Of a DNA stretch of 62,334 nt, positions 19,745 through 27,709 are shown piece by piece. The notes under the pieces are model-generated. The model was not told the origin of the DNA and made no database searches. It saw only the letters and a list, made by a program, of their open reading frames with translations. The DNA is taken from the NCBI GenBank assembly GCA_025454175.1, contig JALOOX010000009.1, positions 1 through 62,334 on the forward strand, written 5' to 3'. The position numbers and the translations under genes are program-made. Source of the stretch: Syntrophobacteraceae bacterium (GTDB lineage Bacteria > Desulfobacterota > Syntrophobacteria > Syntrophobacterales > Syntrophobacteraceae). Each line of letters begins with the position of its first letter. The first letter of the stretch is position 1.

Positions 19745-20080
19745 GGTCAGCGCTTCACTTCTCCAGGGCCAGCGAAGCTCACCCCAAAATGATCGAAAAT
19801 CGCCAGGCTGGCGGCCCTTCTTCTGAAAGCTTCAGCCAGGTATCTATTAGGATCAAAAGCTTCCGCGGTCAACGCACGAGTGCGAAGCCCGCGACGAGAA
19901 AGGCTTCCGCAAACTCGCTGAGTCGGGCCCGGAAGTACATCCAGGGGATCGAGTCGGCCATGGGACTGCATTTTCGAGATTCCCGCGGGATACACCAGGC
20001 AGTCCATGAGGGACCCGGAGCGGAAGGTGGAGCGGGAGGTTCGAGACCTCCCCGGCGCCAATGATCCTTTTGGCTCCCTT
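19745..20080. other. Intergenic region with a tRNA 3'-end-like fragment
   Basis: 336 bp between prmA and the nitrilase gene. On the plus strand at 20035-20060 a 5-bp stem, 7-base TTCGAGA loop, CCTCC, CCGGC, G and CCA resemble the T-arm and acceptor tail of a tRNA-Leu, but two acceptor bases are missing and no matching 5' half was found. A minus-strand open frame (19747-20061, 104 codons) ends next to prmA but has no family features and may be a shadow. No other signal was found. Confidence 0.35.
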
Positions 20081-20875
20081 TCATCCGCCGAGATTACCGT
20101 ATAAATCCTCCCGCCGGTCGTTCCAGCACGGAATGGCCCGGCGAAAGGATTCCACTTCCCGGAGGTCGATCACGGCAACGATGCATTCTTCGTTTTCGGA
20201 CGCACTGCCAAGGCATTCACCCGTTGGGCGGACAATGGCCGAGCTTCCCCCATAGTGGAGGTCCCCATCAGCTCCACAGCCATTGCATCCCAGCACAAAC
20301 ACCTGGTTTTCGAGGGCCCTCGCACGCAGCAGCAGGTCCCAGTGGTGGATTCTGACCGAAGGCCAGAGGGCTGAGACACAAAGCACCTGAGCGCCGTCCA
20401 GGGTGAGCCGGCGGCAAACCTCGGGGAAGCGCAGATCGTAGCAGATGAGGATGCCCAGACGCCCCACCCGGGTGTTGCAGACCAATAAATCCCGACCCGC
20501 CGCAAACCTGAGGTGCTCACCGTTGGGGGAAAAGAGATGCGACTTCCGGTAGCGTCCCGCCAGCTCACCGTTTGCATCCACCACATAACTCGTATTGAAG
20601 AGATTTCCTCCCTCGACTTCTGGCATGCTCCCGACCAGGACCATCGACGTGCGCCGGCACCACTCCTGCCACTGTGCAATGGCGTATGGCGTCCTTAGGG
20701 CCAGGGTCCCGAGCTCAGGGAAGGAAAATCCGCAGAGCCACATCTCGGGAAGGACGAGCAGTCGGCATGCCTTTTGACTCAATTGATCCAGGGCTCGCTC
20801 CAGGCGATGCAGTTGCTTTTCCGGACCCATCGTTGTGACTTCGAGCTGCCAGCAGGCCGCGGTGAATGCACTCAT
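20081..20875 (-). CDS. Nitrilase/omega-amidase superfamily carbon-nitrogen hydrolase
   Basis: 264-residue enzyme of the C-N hydrolase superfamily. The catalytic triad is visible as E44 (LLVLPEMWLCGF), K111 (GRYRKSHLFSP) and C145 (LGILICYDLRFPEVCR). Sequence and size resemble bacterial omega-amidase-like members such as YafV, which deaminate 2-oxoglutaramate or related amides. The exact substrate is not identifiable. It is on the same strand as prmA-icd but 336 bp upstream, so operon membership is uncertain. Confidence 0.88.
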   Translation of the reverse strand: MSAFTAACWQLEVTTMGPEKQLHRLERALDQLSQKACRLLVLPEMWLCGFSFPELGTLALRTPYAIAQWQEWCRRTSMVLVGSMPEVEGGNLFNTSYVVDANGELAGRYRKSHLFSPNGEHLRFAAGRDLLVCNTRVGRLGILICYDLRFPEVCRRLTLDGAQVLCVSALWPSVRIHHWDLLLRARALENQVFVLGCNGCGADGDLHYGGSSAIVRPTGECLGSASENEECIVAVIDLREVESFRRAIPCWNDRREDLYGNLGG

Positions 20876-20897
20876 GGTGATACCTCCGCTCCGAGAC

Positions 20898-20935
20898 GTT
20901 TCGATTTCAGGATTTCGAGCTTCGAGCTGAAAACC
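20898..20935. repeat. Weak copy of the TTTCA(A/G)G degenerate repeat family
   Basis: The sequence contains TTTCGATTTCAGGATTTCGAG followed by a GAGCTGAAAACC segment in inverted sense. It resembles the repeats at 27536-27573, 45797-45854 and 55378-55411 but is more divergent, so membership is tentative. Confidence 0.3.
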
Positions 20936-21103
20936 AGCCGGGCGTGGGCCTTTTCATTGTCGGATTGACCCTGAATGATGCGGATACAGGGCACTCCCCG
21001 TCAATGGCAGGTTTCCGTGGACACCCCCCGGTGCTTGATGTAGATTCTACAAGGTTTGGGAGCTATTTGGCGACTTTTTCTGATTTTCGCGAGGTTCCTG
21101 CAA

Positions 21104-22438
21104 ATGAGATACATCGGGACGAACTGCTGGATTCGAAAGCTCGCATTGCTGCTCATCATGGCGATGGGCTGTCTGAGCTGCGCGACGGATCAGTCCTCCA
21201 AGGGCCGAGCCCGCGATTCCGACGCGGCGAAGCTTCATGCAGGGCTTCAGACAGCCGCTTCCCATGACGGCGGGACACAGTCCTCCAAATGGATCATTCC
21301 ATACTATCCCCCGCCCTCGAGCATGGACCTGTGCGGTGAATCCGTTCCGCTGCGGAATCAGGAGGTGATGGAGCGCTTTGACAAGGAATTCACCCTGGTC
21401 GTTTACAATCACGCTCAGGTCTACCTTTGGCTCAAGCGCATGGAGCGCTATTTCCCATGGATCGAGGAGCGACTCAGAGCTAATGGTCTACCCGACGACT
21501 TGAAATATGTGGCGATCGTGGAGAGTGACCTGCTCCCCGACGCCCGTTCGCCCAAGGGCGCCGCGGGGCCTTGGCAATTCATGCCCGCGACGGGCTCCGC
21601 TTACGGCCTCCAGCAGACGGGAAGCCGCGACGACAGATATGATTTCGAGCTCGCCACGGAGTGCGCATTTCTGTATTTGCAGGATCTTTACAGGCGGTAC
21701 AGGAACTGGACCGTTGCCATCGCCACCTACAACTGTGGAGACAAGCGCGTTCAGGATCAGATACGCGCCATTGGAGCCACGGATTACTATCAGATGAGGC
21801 TTCCGACGGAAACGGAGCGCTACGTTTTTCGCATTCTGGCGGTGAAAACGGTCCTGGGCGATCCGGCCCGATATGGCTACCATCTGCCCAAGGGAGAGGG
21901 GTATCCCCCTCTGAAATCGGATCGTGTGCGTGTGCAGCTCTCCTGCCCGCTGCCCATGCAGGTCGTAGCCGAAGCGACCGGCGCAACGGTGCGCGAGATC
22001 AAGAGGTTGAATCCCGCCTTCCGTTCCGACGAGATCCCCGAAGGATCCCACGACATCAAATTGCCGGCCGGCTCAGGCGAGGAGTTTGAGAAGAACATCG
22101 ACACCTCTGCCCAAAGACGTCCTGCAGATGAAACCTCCCCGCTGGAACGGCAGGTGAGCGCAGCTTCGAGTGAGATGAGGTCCACGGGGACGGCTCGCGA
22201 AGCTCGCGGTTCGACTCAGGACATGCGTCAGAACCAGACAAGGAGCCAACGTTCCAAAAAGGAAGCCGGAAAGGCCAAATCCCCGTCCGCCGCCAAAGCT
22301 GGGGTGCATACCGTGAAGCAGGGGGAAACCCTTTCAAGCATTGCCAGGCGCTACAATGTGAAGCCGGAGGACCTCCGCAAGGCCAACAGGCTCAGGTCCG
22401 GCACGATTTCATCGGGACAGAAGCTCGTGATCCCTTAG
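21104..22438 (+). CDS. MltD-like membrane-bound lytic transglycosylase with LysM
   Basis: 444-residue lipoprotein-like protein. A basic N-terminus and hydrophobic stretch lead to MAMGCLSC, where lipidation is plausible at C23 or C26. The SLT/GH23 domain shows the catalytic glutamate E140 in VAIVESDLLPDARSPKGAAG followed by PWQFMPATG and NWTVAIATYNCG. A region rich in Ser, Arg and Lys leads to a C-terminal LysM domain (HTVKQGETLSSIARRYNV) that binds peptidoglycan. It cleaves glycan strands to 1,6-anhydromuramyl products. Start 21104 follows a GAGG; an upstream in-frame TTG at 21056 is less likely. Confidence 0.88.
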   Translation: MRYIGTNCWIRKLALLLIMAMGCLSCATDQSSKGRARDSDAAKLHAGLQTAASHDGGTQSSKWIIPYYPPPSSMDLCGESVPLRNQEVMERFDKEFTLVVYNHAQVYLWLKRMERYFPWIEERLRANGLPDDLKYVAIVESDLLPDARSPKGAAGPWQFMPATGSAYGLQQTGSRDDRYDFELATECAFLYLQDLYRRYRNWTVAIATYNCGDKRVQDQIRAIGATDYYQMRLPTETERYVFRILAVKTVLGDPARYGYHLPKGEGYPPLKSDRVRVQLSCPLPMQVVAEATGATVREIKRLNPAFRSDEIPEGSHDIKLPAGSGEEFEKNIDTSAQRRPADETSPLERQVSAASSEMRSTGTAREARGSTQDMRQNQTRSQRSKKEAGKAKSPSAAKAGVHTVKQGETLSSIARRYNVKPEDLRKANRLRSGTISSGQKLVIP

Positions 22439-22561
22439 CATCCTGGATCATGAACACCTTCGGAGTCGATCGACGGCGGGGAAGCGGGAATGGAGGGGCT
22501 GCGCGAAAGCTCCCCGATCACCTCTCCCCCGCCGGTGCCAGTCAACTCCATGGAGCATTGC

Positions 22562-23419
22562 ATGAATGCAACCGATATAGAGTGTCGAAACTTCGGGAAG
22601 ACGGAGCGGCGGGTGACCCTCGTGGGACTAGGCGGAGAAGGTGTTTTGAGAACTCACGGTCAGGAGGAAAAGGCCTCGGCGGTCATCCGCGAGGCCCTCG
22701 ACCGGGGAATCACCTACTTCGATTGTGCGCGAGTCTATGCCGGCAGTGAAGGATACTATGGAAAGGTCTGGAAGCAACGCCCGGACCTCCGGGCCAAGGT
22801 CTTCCAGGCCAGTAAATCCGCTCGGCGGACCAGGGCGGGAGCCATGTCGGACCTCGATGCCACCCTCAAGACCATGGGTTTGGATCACCTTGATTTGTGG
22901 CAGATACACGATGTTCGGACCCGGGAGGATCTGGATGAGATCAGCGGTCCCGGTGGAGCCCTGGAGGCCTTCGTGGAAGCCAGGCGTTCGGGGAAGACGA
23001 AGTACATCGGTGTTACGGGGCACCATGATCCTGAAATCCTCGGAGAAGCGGTGCGGGACTGGCCCGTGGATTCGGTGATGATGCCCGTGAATCCGGTGGA
23101 AGCCGTAATCGGCGGATTCCTCGACCGCACCTTGCCGGCGGCGCGCACGAAAGGCCTGGCTGTGATCGCCATGAAGATCCTGGGTGGCGGGCATTATCTC
23201 TTCGCCGACGCGGGGGTCACCGCGAAGCGCCTGATCCGCTTCGCCCTGTCGCAGGATGTATCGGTGGCCATCGTGGGATGCTCCTCTCCCGCCCATGTCG
23301 AGACCCTTGTCGAAGCGGGAAGGCCCCATCAACCGATGGATGAGGAAGAGCAGCGCGCCATGACGGCACTGTTTGAGCCGGCGGCTCGCCAACTGGCCTT
23401 TTATCGTGGTGTGCCGTGA
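22562..23419 (+). CDS. Aldo/keto reductase family oxidoreductase
   Basis: 285-residue TIM-barrel enzyme. It has TLVGLGGEGVLRTHG near the N-terminus, the catalytic-region ITYFDCARVYAGSEGYYGKVW with aspartate and tyrosine, and LDLWQIHDV. The NADPH-binding half includes MPVNPVEAVIGGFLD and AIVGCSSPAHVETLVEAG. It lacks the C-terminal ferredoxin domain of many anaerobe relatives. The substrate is unknown. Start 22562 has GGAG shortly upstream and begins just before the conserved N-terminal strand; the frame is open to 22490. Confidence 0.85.
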   Translation: MNATDIECRNFGKTERRVTLVGLGGEGVLRTHGQEEKASAVIREALDRGITYFDCARVYAGSEGYYGKVWKQRPDLRAKVFQASKSARRTRAGAMSDLDATLKTMGLDHLDLWQIHDVRTREDLDEISGPGGALEAFVEARRSGKTKYIGVTGHHDPEILGEAVRDWPVDSVMMPVNPVEAVIGGFLDRTLPAARTKGLAVIAMKILGGGHYLFADAGVTAKRLIRFALSQDVSVAIVGCSSPAHVETLVEAGRPHQPMDEEEQRAMTALFEPAARQLAFYRGVP

Positions 23420-23458
23420 GGGAGCAGGCTTGTAATGGTTTTATATTCGGCGAGGACT

Positions 23459-23487
23459 TTGCAATGGCGGAGCGACGGTGTTATAAG
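23459..23487 (+). promoter_or_regulatory. Candidate sigma70 promoter for the VTT gene
   Basis: TTGCAA (23459-23464) and TATAAG (23482-23487) are separated by 17 bp, about 130 bp upstream of the start codon at 23624. Confidence 0.45.
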
Positions 23488-23623
23488 AACGACCGCGCGC
23501 AGCGCCGCGGCTTTACAACCCTTCCGAGGGCAGGTTCCATTTCCTGATGTCAAGATGGCAGCTCATCATGTCGATTCGGTGACGCCAAACAGGGAGCACC
23601 CCTAGAGAGCTACGTGGAGACGC

Positions 23624-24415
23624 ATGGCCAGAATCACGAAGACCTCGGCCGAAAGAGACCAATGCACACCGAAGGAAGCACCCCTTGGCGAAAACAGGAG
23701 AAACGGCGTCTGGATCAGGCTTTTCGCTCTGCTCCTCCTCATCGGGGTCACCATCGTTCTTTACCAGACGAATGTATTCAAGTTCTTTTTCAGCAGGCAG
23801 GAGATTCTTGACTTCCTGGAGTCCCTGGGGCCGATGGCCTTTGCCGGCTTCATCATGCTGCAGGCTGCCCAGGTCGTCATGGCCCCCATCCCCGGGGAGG
23901 TCACCGGCCTGATCGGCGGTTTTGTCTTCGGACCCGTCCTGGGAGTCATTCTGTCGACCATCGGACTGGTCATCGGATCGCTGCTGGCATTTCTGATTTC
24001 CCGCGCTTTCGGACGACCTTTCATCGAGAAATTCATCGATCAATCCGTCATCAAGCGGTTCGATTACCTGCTCCACCACAAGGGTTTGTTCCTGGTTTTC
24101 GTGCTTTTCCTGATTCCCGGTTTTCCCAAGGACTATCTTTGCTTCATCCTGGGACTGGGTCGACTGACGGTTTTCGAATTTCTTGCCGTGAGCACGGTGG
24201 GGCGGTTGTTCGGCACCATACTCCTGACCCTTGGGGGCGGGTTCATCCGGTATCACCAGTACGGCAAGCTATCGATCCTCGTCGGCGTGGCTGCCCTTTT
24301 TGCGGTCCTGGTCTATGCCTTTCGCGAAAGGCTGGAGTGCTGGTTCCAGATGTATCATCAACGCCACCAATGTAAAAAGGGAGTTGGAAGATCCGACAGC
24401 GTGATCCCACGATGA
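23624..24415 (+). CDS. TVP38/TMEM64-type VTT-domain membrane protein
   Basis: 263-residue inner-membrane protein with about six hydrophobic segments. It has the VTT (SNARE-associated) domain signature: PIPGEVTGLIGGFVFGPVLG, then an SLLAFLISRAFGRPF segment and FLIPGFPKDYLCFILGLGRL. Relatives in the DedA/TVP38 superfamily include flippases for undecaprenyl phosphate and scramblases, but the role of this subgroup is not established. A second, different VTT protein follows 85 bp downstream. The N-terminal ~28 residues are hydrophilic. Confidence 0.85.
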   Translation: MARITKTSAERDQCTPKEAPLGENRRNGVWIRLFALLLLIGVTIVLYQTNVFKFFFSRQEILDFLESLGPMAFAGFIMLQAAQVVMAPIPGEVTGLIGGFVFGPVLGVILSTIGLVIGSLLAFLISRAFGRPFIEKFIDQSVIKRFDYLLHHKGLFLVFVLFLIPGFPKDYLCFILGLGRLTVFEFLAVSTVGRLFGTILLTLGGGFIRYHQYGKLSILVGVAALFAVLVYAFRERLECWFQMYHQRHQCKKGVGRSDSVIPR

Positions 24416-24500
24416 GCGGCAGCCTGAGTTGGCACAATCCGTGACAACCCTCGATGGAACAAGCTCTCAATACGGATATCCTGAAGAGAATCAAACTCTT

Positions 24501-25076
24501 ATGAAAATTTTTTCAACTCTTTACCGGTACGCCCTGGAGTGGTCGCGTCATCCGAGGGCGCCGTGGTTTCTGGGGGTTTTGAGCTTCACCGAATCCTCGT
24601 TCTTTCCCATTCCTCCGGATGTGATGCTGGCGCCCATGTGCCTGGCAAACCCCAGGCGAGCCTGGTGGTTTGCGTTTCTGACGATGGCGACGTCGGTTCT
24701 CGGCGGGGTGTTCGGGTATATCATCGGCCTTTACGCCTTTTCAGCCATCGAGCCTTTTTTACGTGAAAGCCAATACTGGCCATCCTACCAGGTGGCGGTC
24801 CAATGGTTTCAGAAATGGGGTTTTTCGGCGGTATTCGTGGCCGGATTCTCGCCCATTCCCTACAAGGTCTTCACCATTGCCGCGGGAGCCATGTCCATGA
24901 CCTTTGCGCCCTTCGTCCTGGCGTCGGCCATCGGGCGCGGCGCCCGGTTCTTCCTCGTCGCGGGATTGATGGCGTGGGGCGGGGCCAGAATGGAGACGGC
25001 TTTACATCGATATGTGGATCGCATAGGGTGGGTTACGGTTGCCCTGGTGGCAGTTTACATTTTGGCTCGCCAATGA
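24501..25076 (+). CDS. YqaA-like DedA-family membrane protein
   Basis: 191-residue polytopic membrane protein of the YqaA branch of the DedA/VTT superfamily. It shows FTESSFFPIPPDVMLAPM, the GGVFGYIIGLYAF reentrant-type segment and AGFSPIPYKVFTIAAGAMSM. The start is placed at MKIFSTLYRYALEW (24501), which matches family N-termini; an in-frame TTG at 24429 would add 24 residues. Its substrate is unknown; related DedA proteins recycle undecaprenyl phosphate. It is adjacent to the TVP38-type protein and a phosphoesterase. Confidence 0.85.
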   Translation: MKIFSTLYRYALEWSRHPRAPWFLGVLSFTESSFFPIPPDVMLAPMCLANPRRAWWFAFLTMATSVLGGVFGYIIGLYAFSAIEPFLRESQYWPSYQVAVQWFQKWGFSAVFVAGFSPIPYKVFTIAAGAMSMTFAPFVLASAIGRGARFFLVAGLMAWGGARMETALHRYVDRIGWVTVALVAVYILARQ

Positions 25077-25121
25077 GGAAAGCCCGCATCCTTCTCTATC
25101 CGGTCGAAATCGGAAACGGGA

Positions 25122-26084
25122 ATGTCTCCTTCGGTTAAAGTGCCCACTGTATCGAAAGCAGCTCTCAAGGCAAAGCCAGGCTCCGGAGTCTCGGACAGCA
25201 TGGGCTCCCGTAAGGGGTCGTGGGGGGCATGGCTGCCGTTCGTGCTCGTTGTTTTATCCCACACCCTTTTCTTCTGGAACCTGGCCCAGGCGGGGGAGAA
25301 ATGGGGTTTTGCAGCGATCTCCGACATTCACGCCGCTCATGCATCCTACGAGAACGTTCTCAACGAAATCAATACGCCCACCGTGGCCAGGGAGGATCGT
25401 GGAGGAGCCTCCGACTTCCTGCTTGTTCTCGGAGACCTGTCGCCGGTTTCGGTGAATTACGGCATTTTTGAAAGGGTATTCGGCCATCGGCGTCCGCTTT
25501 TCCTGCCTGCCCGCGGCAATCACGAGAGGAAGAAGGATCTTCAGGTGATCGACAGCAAGATCCTTTCCGCCGCGACGGCGGCATTGGGACAACCGGTGAA
25601 TCGGTTTTCCAGGAGCGGTCTTTCGTATTGGCTCGACTGGAAAGGGTCAAGGGTGATCGTTCTGGACCAGTATGCGGATTTCAGGAAGACCGCTCCAAGC
25701 ACGCTGGCTCTCCAATGGTTGAGTAAGGCACTGGAATCCGCCCATTCCGTCGACCATGTGTTCATTGGCTTCCATGAGCCCATCTTTCCCTGGGAAACGG
25801 AGGAGGATCCGCTCTGGAGCATTTTGCTGAGGCATCGATCGATCATCAGGGCGATCCTTTTCGGACACACCCATGTCTATTTCAAGACACGATTTCCCGA
25901 TCCTTTTCGGGGCATACAGGTCATCAACGTCGGCAACGGAGGCCAAAGCACCCACAGTGATGGTCGCCAGACCATCGTGTGCGTGATTGTTGATGGCAGG
26001 AGCGCGCGCGTGGCGACTTTGCAGACGCCGGACGGAAAAAGGGAATTTCGAGTATCGGACACCTTCAGTCTGAACAAACCCTGA
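25122..26084 (+). CDS. Calcineurin-like metallophosphoesterase, membrane-anchored or exported
   Basis: 320-residue protein with an unusually long N-terminal lead and a hydrophobic segment at ~37-55 ending NLAQAGEK, compatible with a membrane anchor or signal peptide. The dinuclear-metal motifs are all present: SDIH (D68, H70), LVLGDLSP, ARGNHERKK, FIGFHEP and FGHTHVYF. It hydrolyses a phosphoester of unknown identity, probably outside the cytoplasm. It is 45 bp after the YqaA-like gene, so lipid phosphate processing is one speculative link. Confidence 0.85.
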   Translation: MSPSVKVPTVSKAALKAKPGSGVSDSMGSRKGSWGAWLPFVLVVLSHTLFFWNLAQAGEKWGFAAISDIHAAHASYENVLNEINTPTVAREDRGGASDFLLVLGDLSPVSVNYGIFERVFGHRRPLFLPARGNHERKKDLQVIDSKILSAATAALGQPVNRFSRSGLSYWLDWKGSRVIVLDQYADFRKTAPSTLALQWLSKALESAHSVDHVFIGFHEPIFPWETEEDPLWSILLRHRSIIRAILFGHTHVYFKTRFPDPFRGIQVINVGNGGQSTHSDGRQTIVCVIVDGRSARVATLQTPDGKREFRVSDTFSLNKP

Positions 26085-26185
26085 CGCAACTTGGGGTGCC
26101 AAACCACTCCCGCGCGCGTCGGCAGCCTGGCGGTCGGCTCCAGGTCAACCGTCCCGATCGCGGGTATCGACAGGGAGGGCTGAAA

Positions 26186-26857
26186 ATGAAGACTGTCAGT
26201 AGAGTGCTGCTGGTGGAGGATCACACCATCCTCCGGGAGGGGCTTCGAATGCTGCTGTCATCCAACCCGCAGCTGGAGGTCGTCGGCGAGGCCCAGGACG
26301 GCCTCGAGGCGGTGCGGCTGGCCGAGAGCCTCAAGCCCGATCTGATCCTGATGGATCTTTCCATGCCCCGCATGAATGGAATGGGGGCGATCCAGGAGAT
26401 CAAGAGGCACATGCCTCGGGTCAAGATACTGGCCCTGACGGTGCACAGGACCGAGGAGTACATCCTGGCCACATTGAAGGCCGGAGCCGACGGTTATGTC
26501 ATCAAGGACGCCACCCACAACGAGCTCATGCTTGCGATCCAGTGCCTGCTCGAGGGCAAATCCTACCTCAGTCCCAGCGTTTCGGACAAAGTGATCGAAG
26601 GCTATCTCGAGGGTAAAAAGCAGCTCAAATCCAGCACATCCTGGGATACGCTGACCCAGCGCGAGCGCGAGGTCCTGAAAATGATCGCCGAAGGTTACAA
26701 GAACAAGGACATCGCCGACTACCTGTGCATCAGCGCCAAGACCGTGGAAAAGCATCGCGCCAATCTCATGAGGAAGCTGGACCTGCACAACGTCTCGTCC
26801 CTGACCACCTTTGCCATGGATAAGGGACTGATCGCCAGGCCATCGGGGGAGGCATGA
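26186..26857 (+). CDS. NarL/FixJ-type response regulator (orphan)
   Basis: 223-residue two-domain regulator. The receiver domain has acidic residues E11 and D12 and the phosphoacceptor D57 (DLILMDLSMPRMNG), followed by the switch region (ILALTVHR) and the lysine (VIKDATH). The LuxR-type helix-turn-helix near residues 155-215 shows LTQREREVLKMIAEGYKNKDIA and KTVEKHRANLMRKL. It activates or represses transcription when phosphorylated. Start 26186 follows GGAGG; the frame is open to 26096. No histidine kinase is encoded nearby. Confidence 0.93.
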   Translation: MKTVSRVLLVEDHTILREGLRMLLSSNPQLEVVGEAQDGLEAVRLAESLKPDLILMDLSMPRMNGMGAIQEIKRHMPRVKILALTVHRTEEYILATLKAGADGYVIKDATHNELMLAIQCLLEGKSYLSPSVSDKVIEGYLEGKKQLKSSTSWDTLTQREREVLKMIAEGYKNKDIADYLCISAKTVEKHRANLMRKLDLHNVSSLTTFAMDKGLIARPSGEA

Positions 26858-26916
26858 ACTGCCCGTCGACTGGCGAAATGAGACACAGTCGGCCAAACGA
26901 GCTGAAAGGAGCCCGG

Positions 26917-27498
26917 ATGAAACCAGCCCTGATTGTCGTGGATCTCCTGCGAGACACCTTCGAAAAACATCCGGATTCCCCGGTGGCAAAGGCTGCCGGG
27001 GCTTTCCTGCCGACACTCAACAGCGTCATTGATCGTTTCCACGAAGAGGGATTGCCGGTGATTTTCGCATGCGACAGTTTTCTCCGTGACGATTTCATAT
27101 TCGAGGGCAGGATGGCTCCTCACAGCCTGAGAGCCACCCGGGGGGCGGAGGTTATGCCGGAGCTCCATCGCGAACCGGACGACCACGTGGTGCCCAAGCG
27201 CCGTTTCAGCGGCTTTTTCAAGACCGACCTGGACCAGACCCTTCGGACGCTGGGCGTGGACACCGTGGTGCTGGCGGGCATCGCCACTCCGATCTGTGTG
27301 ACGGCAACGGCGCTGGACGCACTGAGCCACGATTTCCGCGCCTTTGTCCTCGAGGATTGCTGCGCGGCACACCGGCCCGAAGACCATCGGGCTGTTCTGG
27401 ATGCCTACCGGAAAACGCCCCTTTATCCCCTCTTCCAGGTCATGAGCAGCCGGCAGCTCCTGGAGCTCATTTCTTCCCATCCGCATGCAGCCACGTAA
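26917..27498 (+). CDS. Isochorismatase-like cysteine hydrolase
   Basis: 193-residue cytoplasmic hydrolase of the isochorismatase/nicotinamidase superfamily. The catalytic triad is D9 (ALIVVDLLRDTF), K94 (VVPKRRFSGFF) and C127 (GIATPICVTATALDA), with the cis-peptide GIAT just before the cysteine. Substrates in this family include nicotinamide, ureidoacrylate and N-carbamoyl compounds; this one is not identifiable. Start 26917 follows AAAGGAG; the frame is open to 26854, overlapping the response regulator stop. Confidence 0.87.
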   Translation: MKPALIVVDLLRDTFEKHPDSPVAKAAGAFLPTLNSVIDRFHEEGLPVIFACDSFLRDDFIFEGRMAPHSLRATRGAEVMPELHREPDDHVVPKRRFSGFFKTDLDQTLRTLGVDTVVLAGIATPICVTATALDALSHDFRAFVLEDCCAAHRPEDHRAVLDAYRKTPLYPLFQVMSSRQLLELISSHPHAAT

Positions 27499-27535
27499 CG
27501 AACTGGCGCTCGCTCGGGGGCTCCCTCCTCTGAAA

Positions 27536-27573
27536 AGTTCCAAGTTCAAGATTTCAGGTTTCAAGTTTCAAAC
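27536..27573. repeat. Degenerate TTTCAAGTTTCA repeat copy
   Basis: A 38-bp stretch of imperfect tandem units (GTTCCAAGTTCAAGATTTCA then GGTTTCAAGTTTCAAACT), just after the isochorismatase-like gene and upstream of the promoter at 27626. It belongs to the same family as 45797-45854 and 55378-55411. Confidence 0.6.
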
Positions 27574-27625
27574 TGAAGAGCAGCTCTCCACTCATGGACC
27601 TGTCCCCGTGCTGGAGCCGGTTCGG

Positions 27626-27653
27626 TTGAAATGGGTGAGTTCAGTGTTATACT
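27626..27653 (+). promoter_or_regulatory. Candidate sigma70 promoter of the ClpX-like/ahb gene set
   Basis: TTGAAA (27626-27631) and TATACT (27648-27653) are separated by 16 bp, about 57 bp before the ATG at 27710. It probably drives the ClpX-like gene and ahbC-hemB-ahbD. Confidence 0.55.
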
Positions 27654-27709
27654 ATGTTGGACTGAGTATTCATGCGCATTCACAGCTTCAGACCCCGGAA
27701 AGGCCCAAG

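Noticed and set aside
20035..20060. Intact tRNA gene.
   Set aside because: No complementary acceptor 5' strand, D-arm or anticodon arm could be found in the preceding 100 bp, and the acceptor is two bases short.
19747..20061. 104-codon minus-strand frame ending 2 bp before prmA.
   Set aside because: No family features and it crosses the tRNA-like fragment. Antisense tRNA-like sequence commonly yields spurious G-L-E-P frames.
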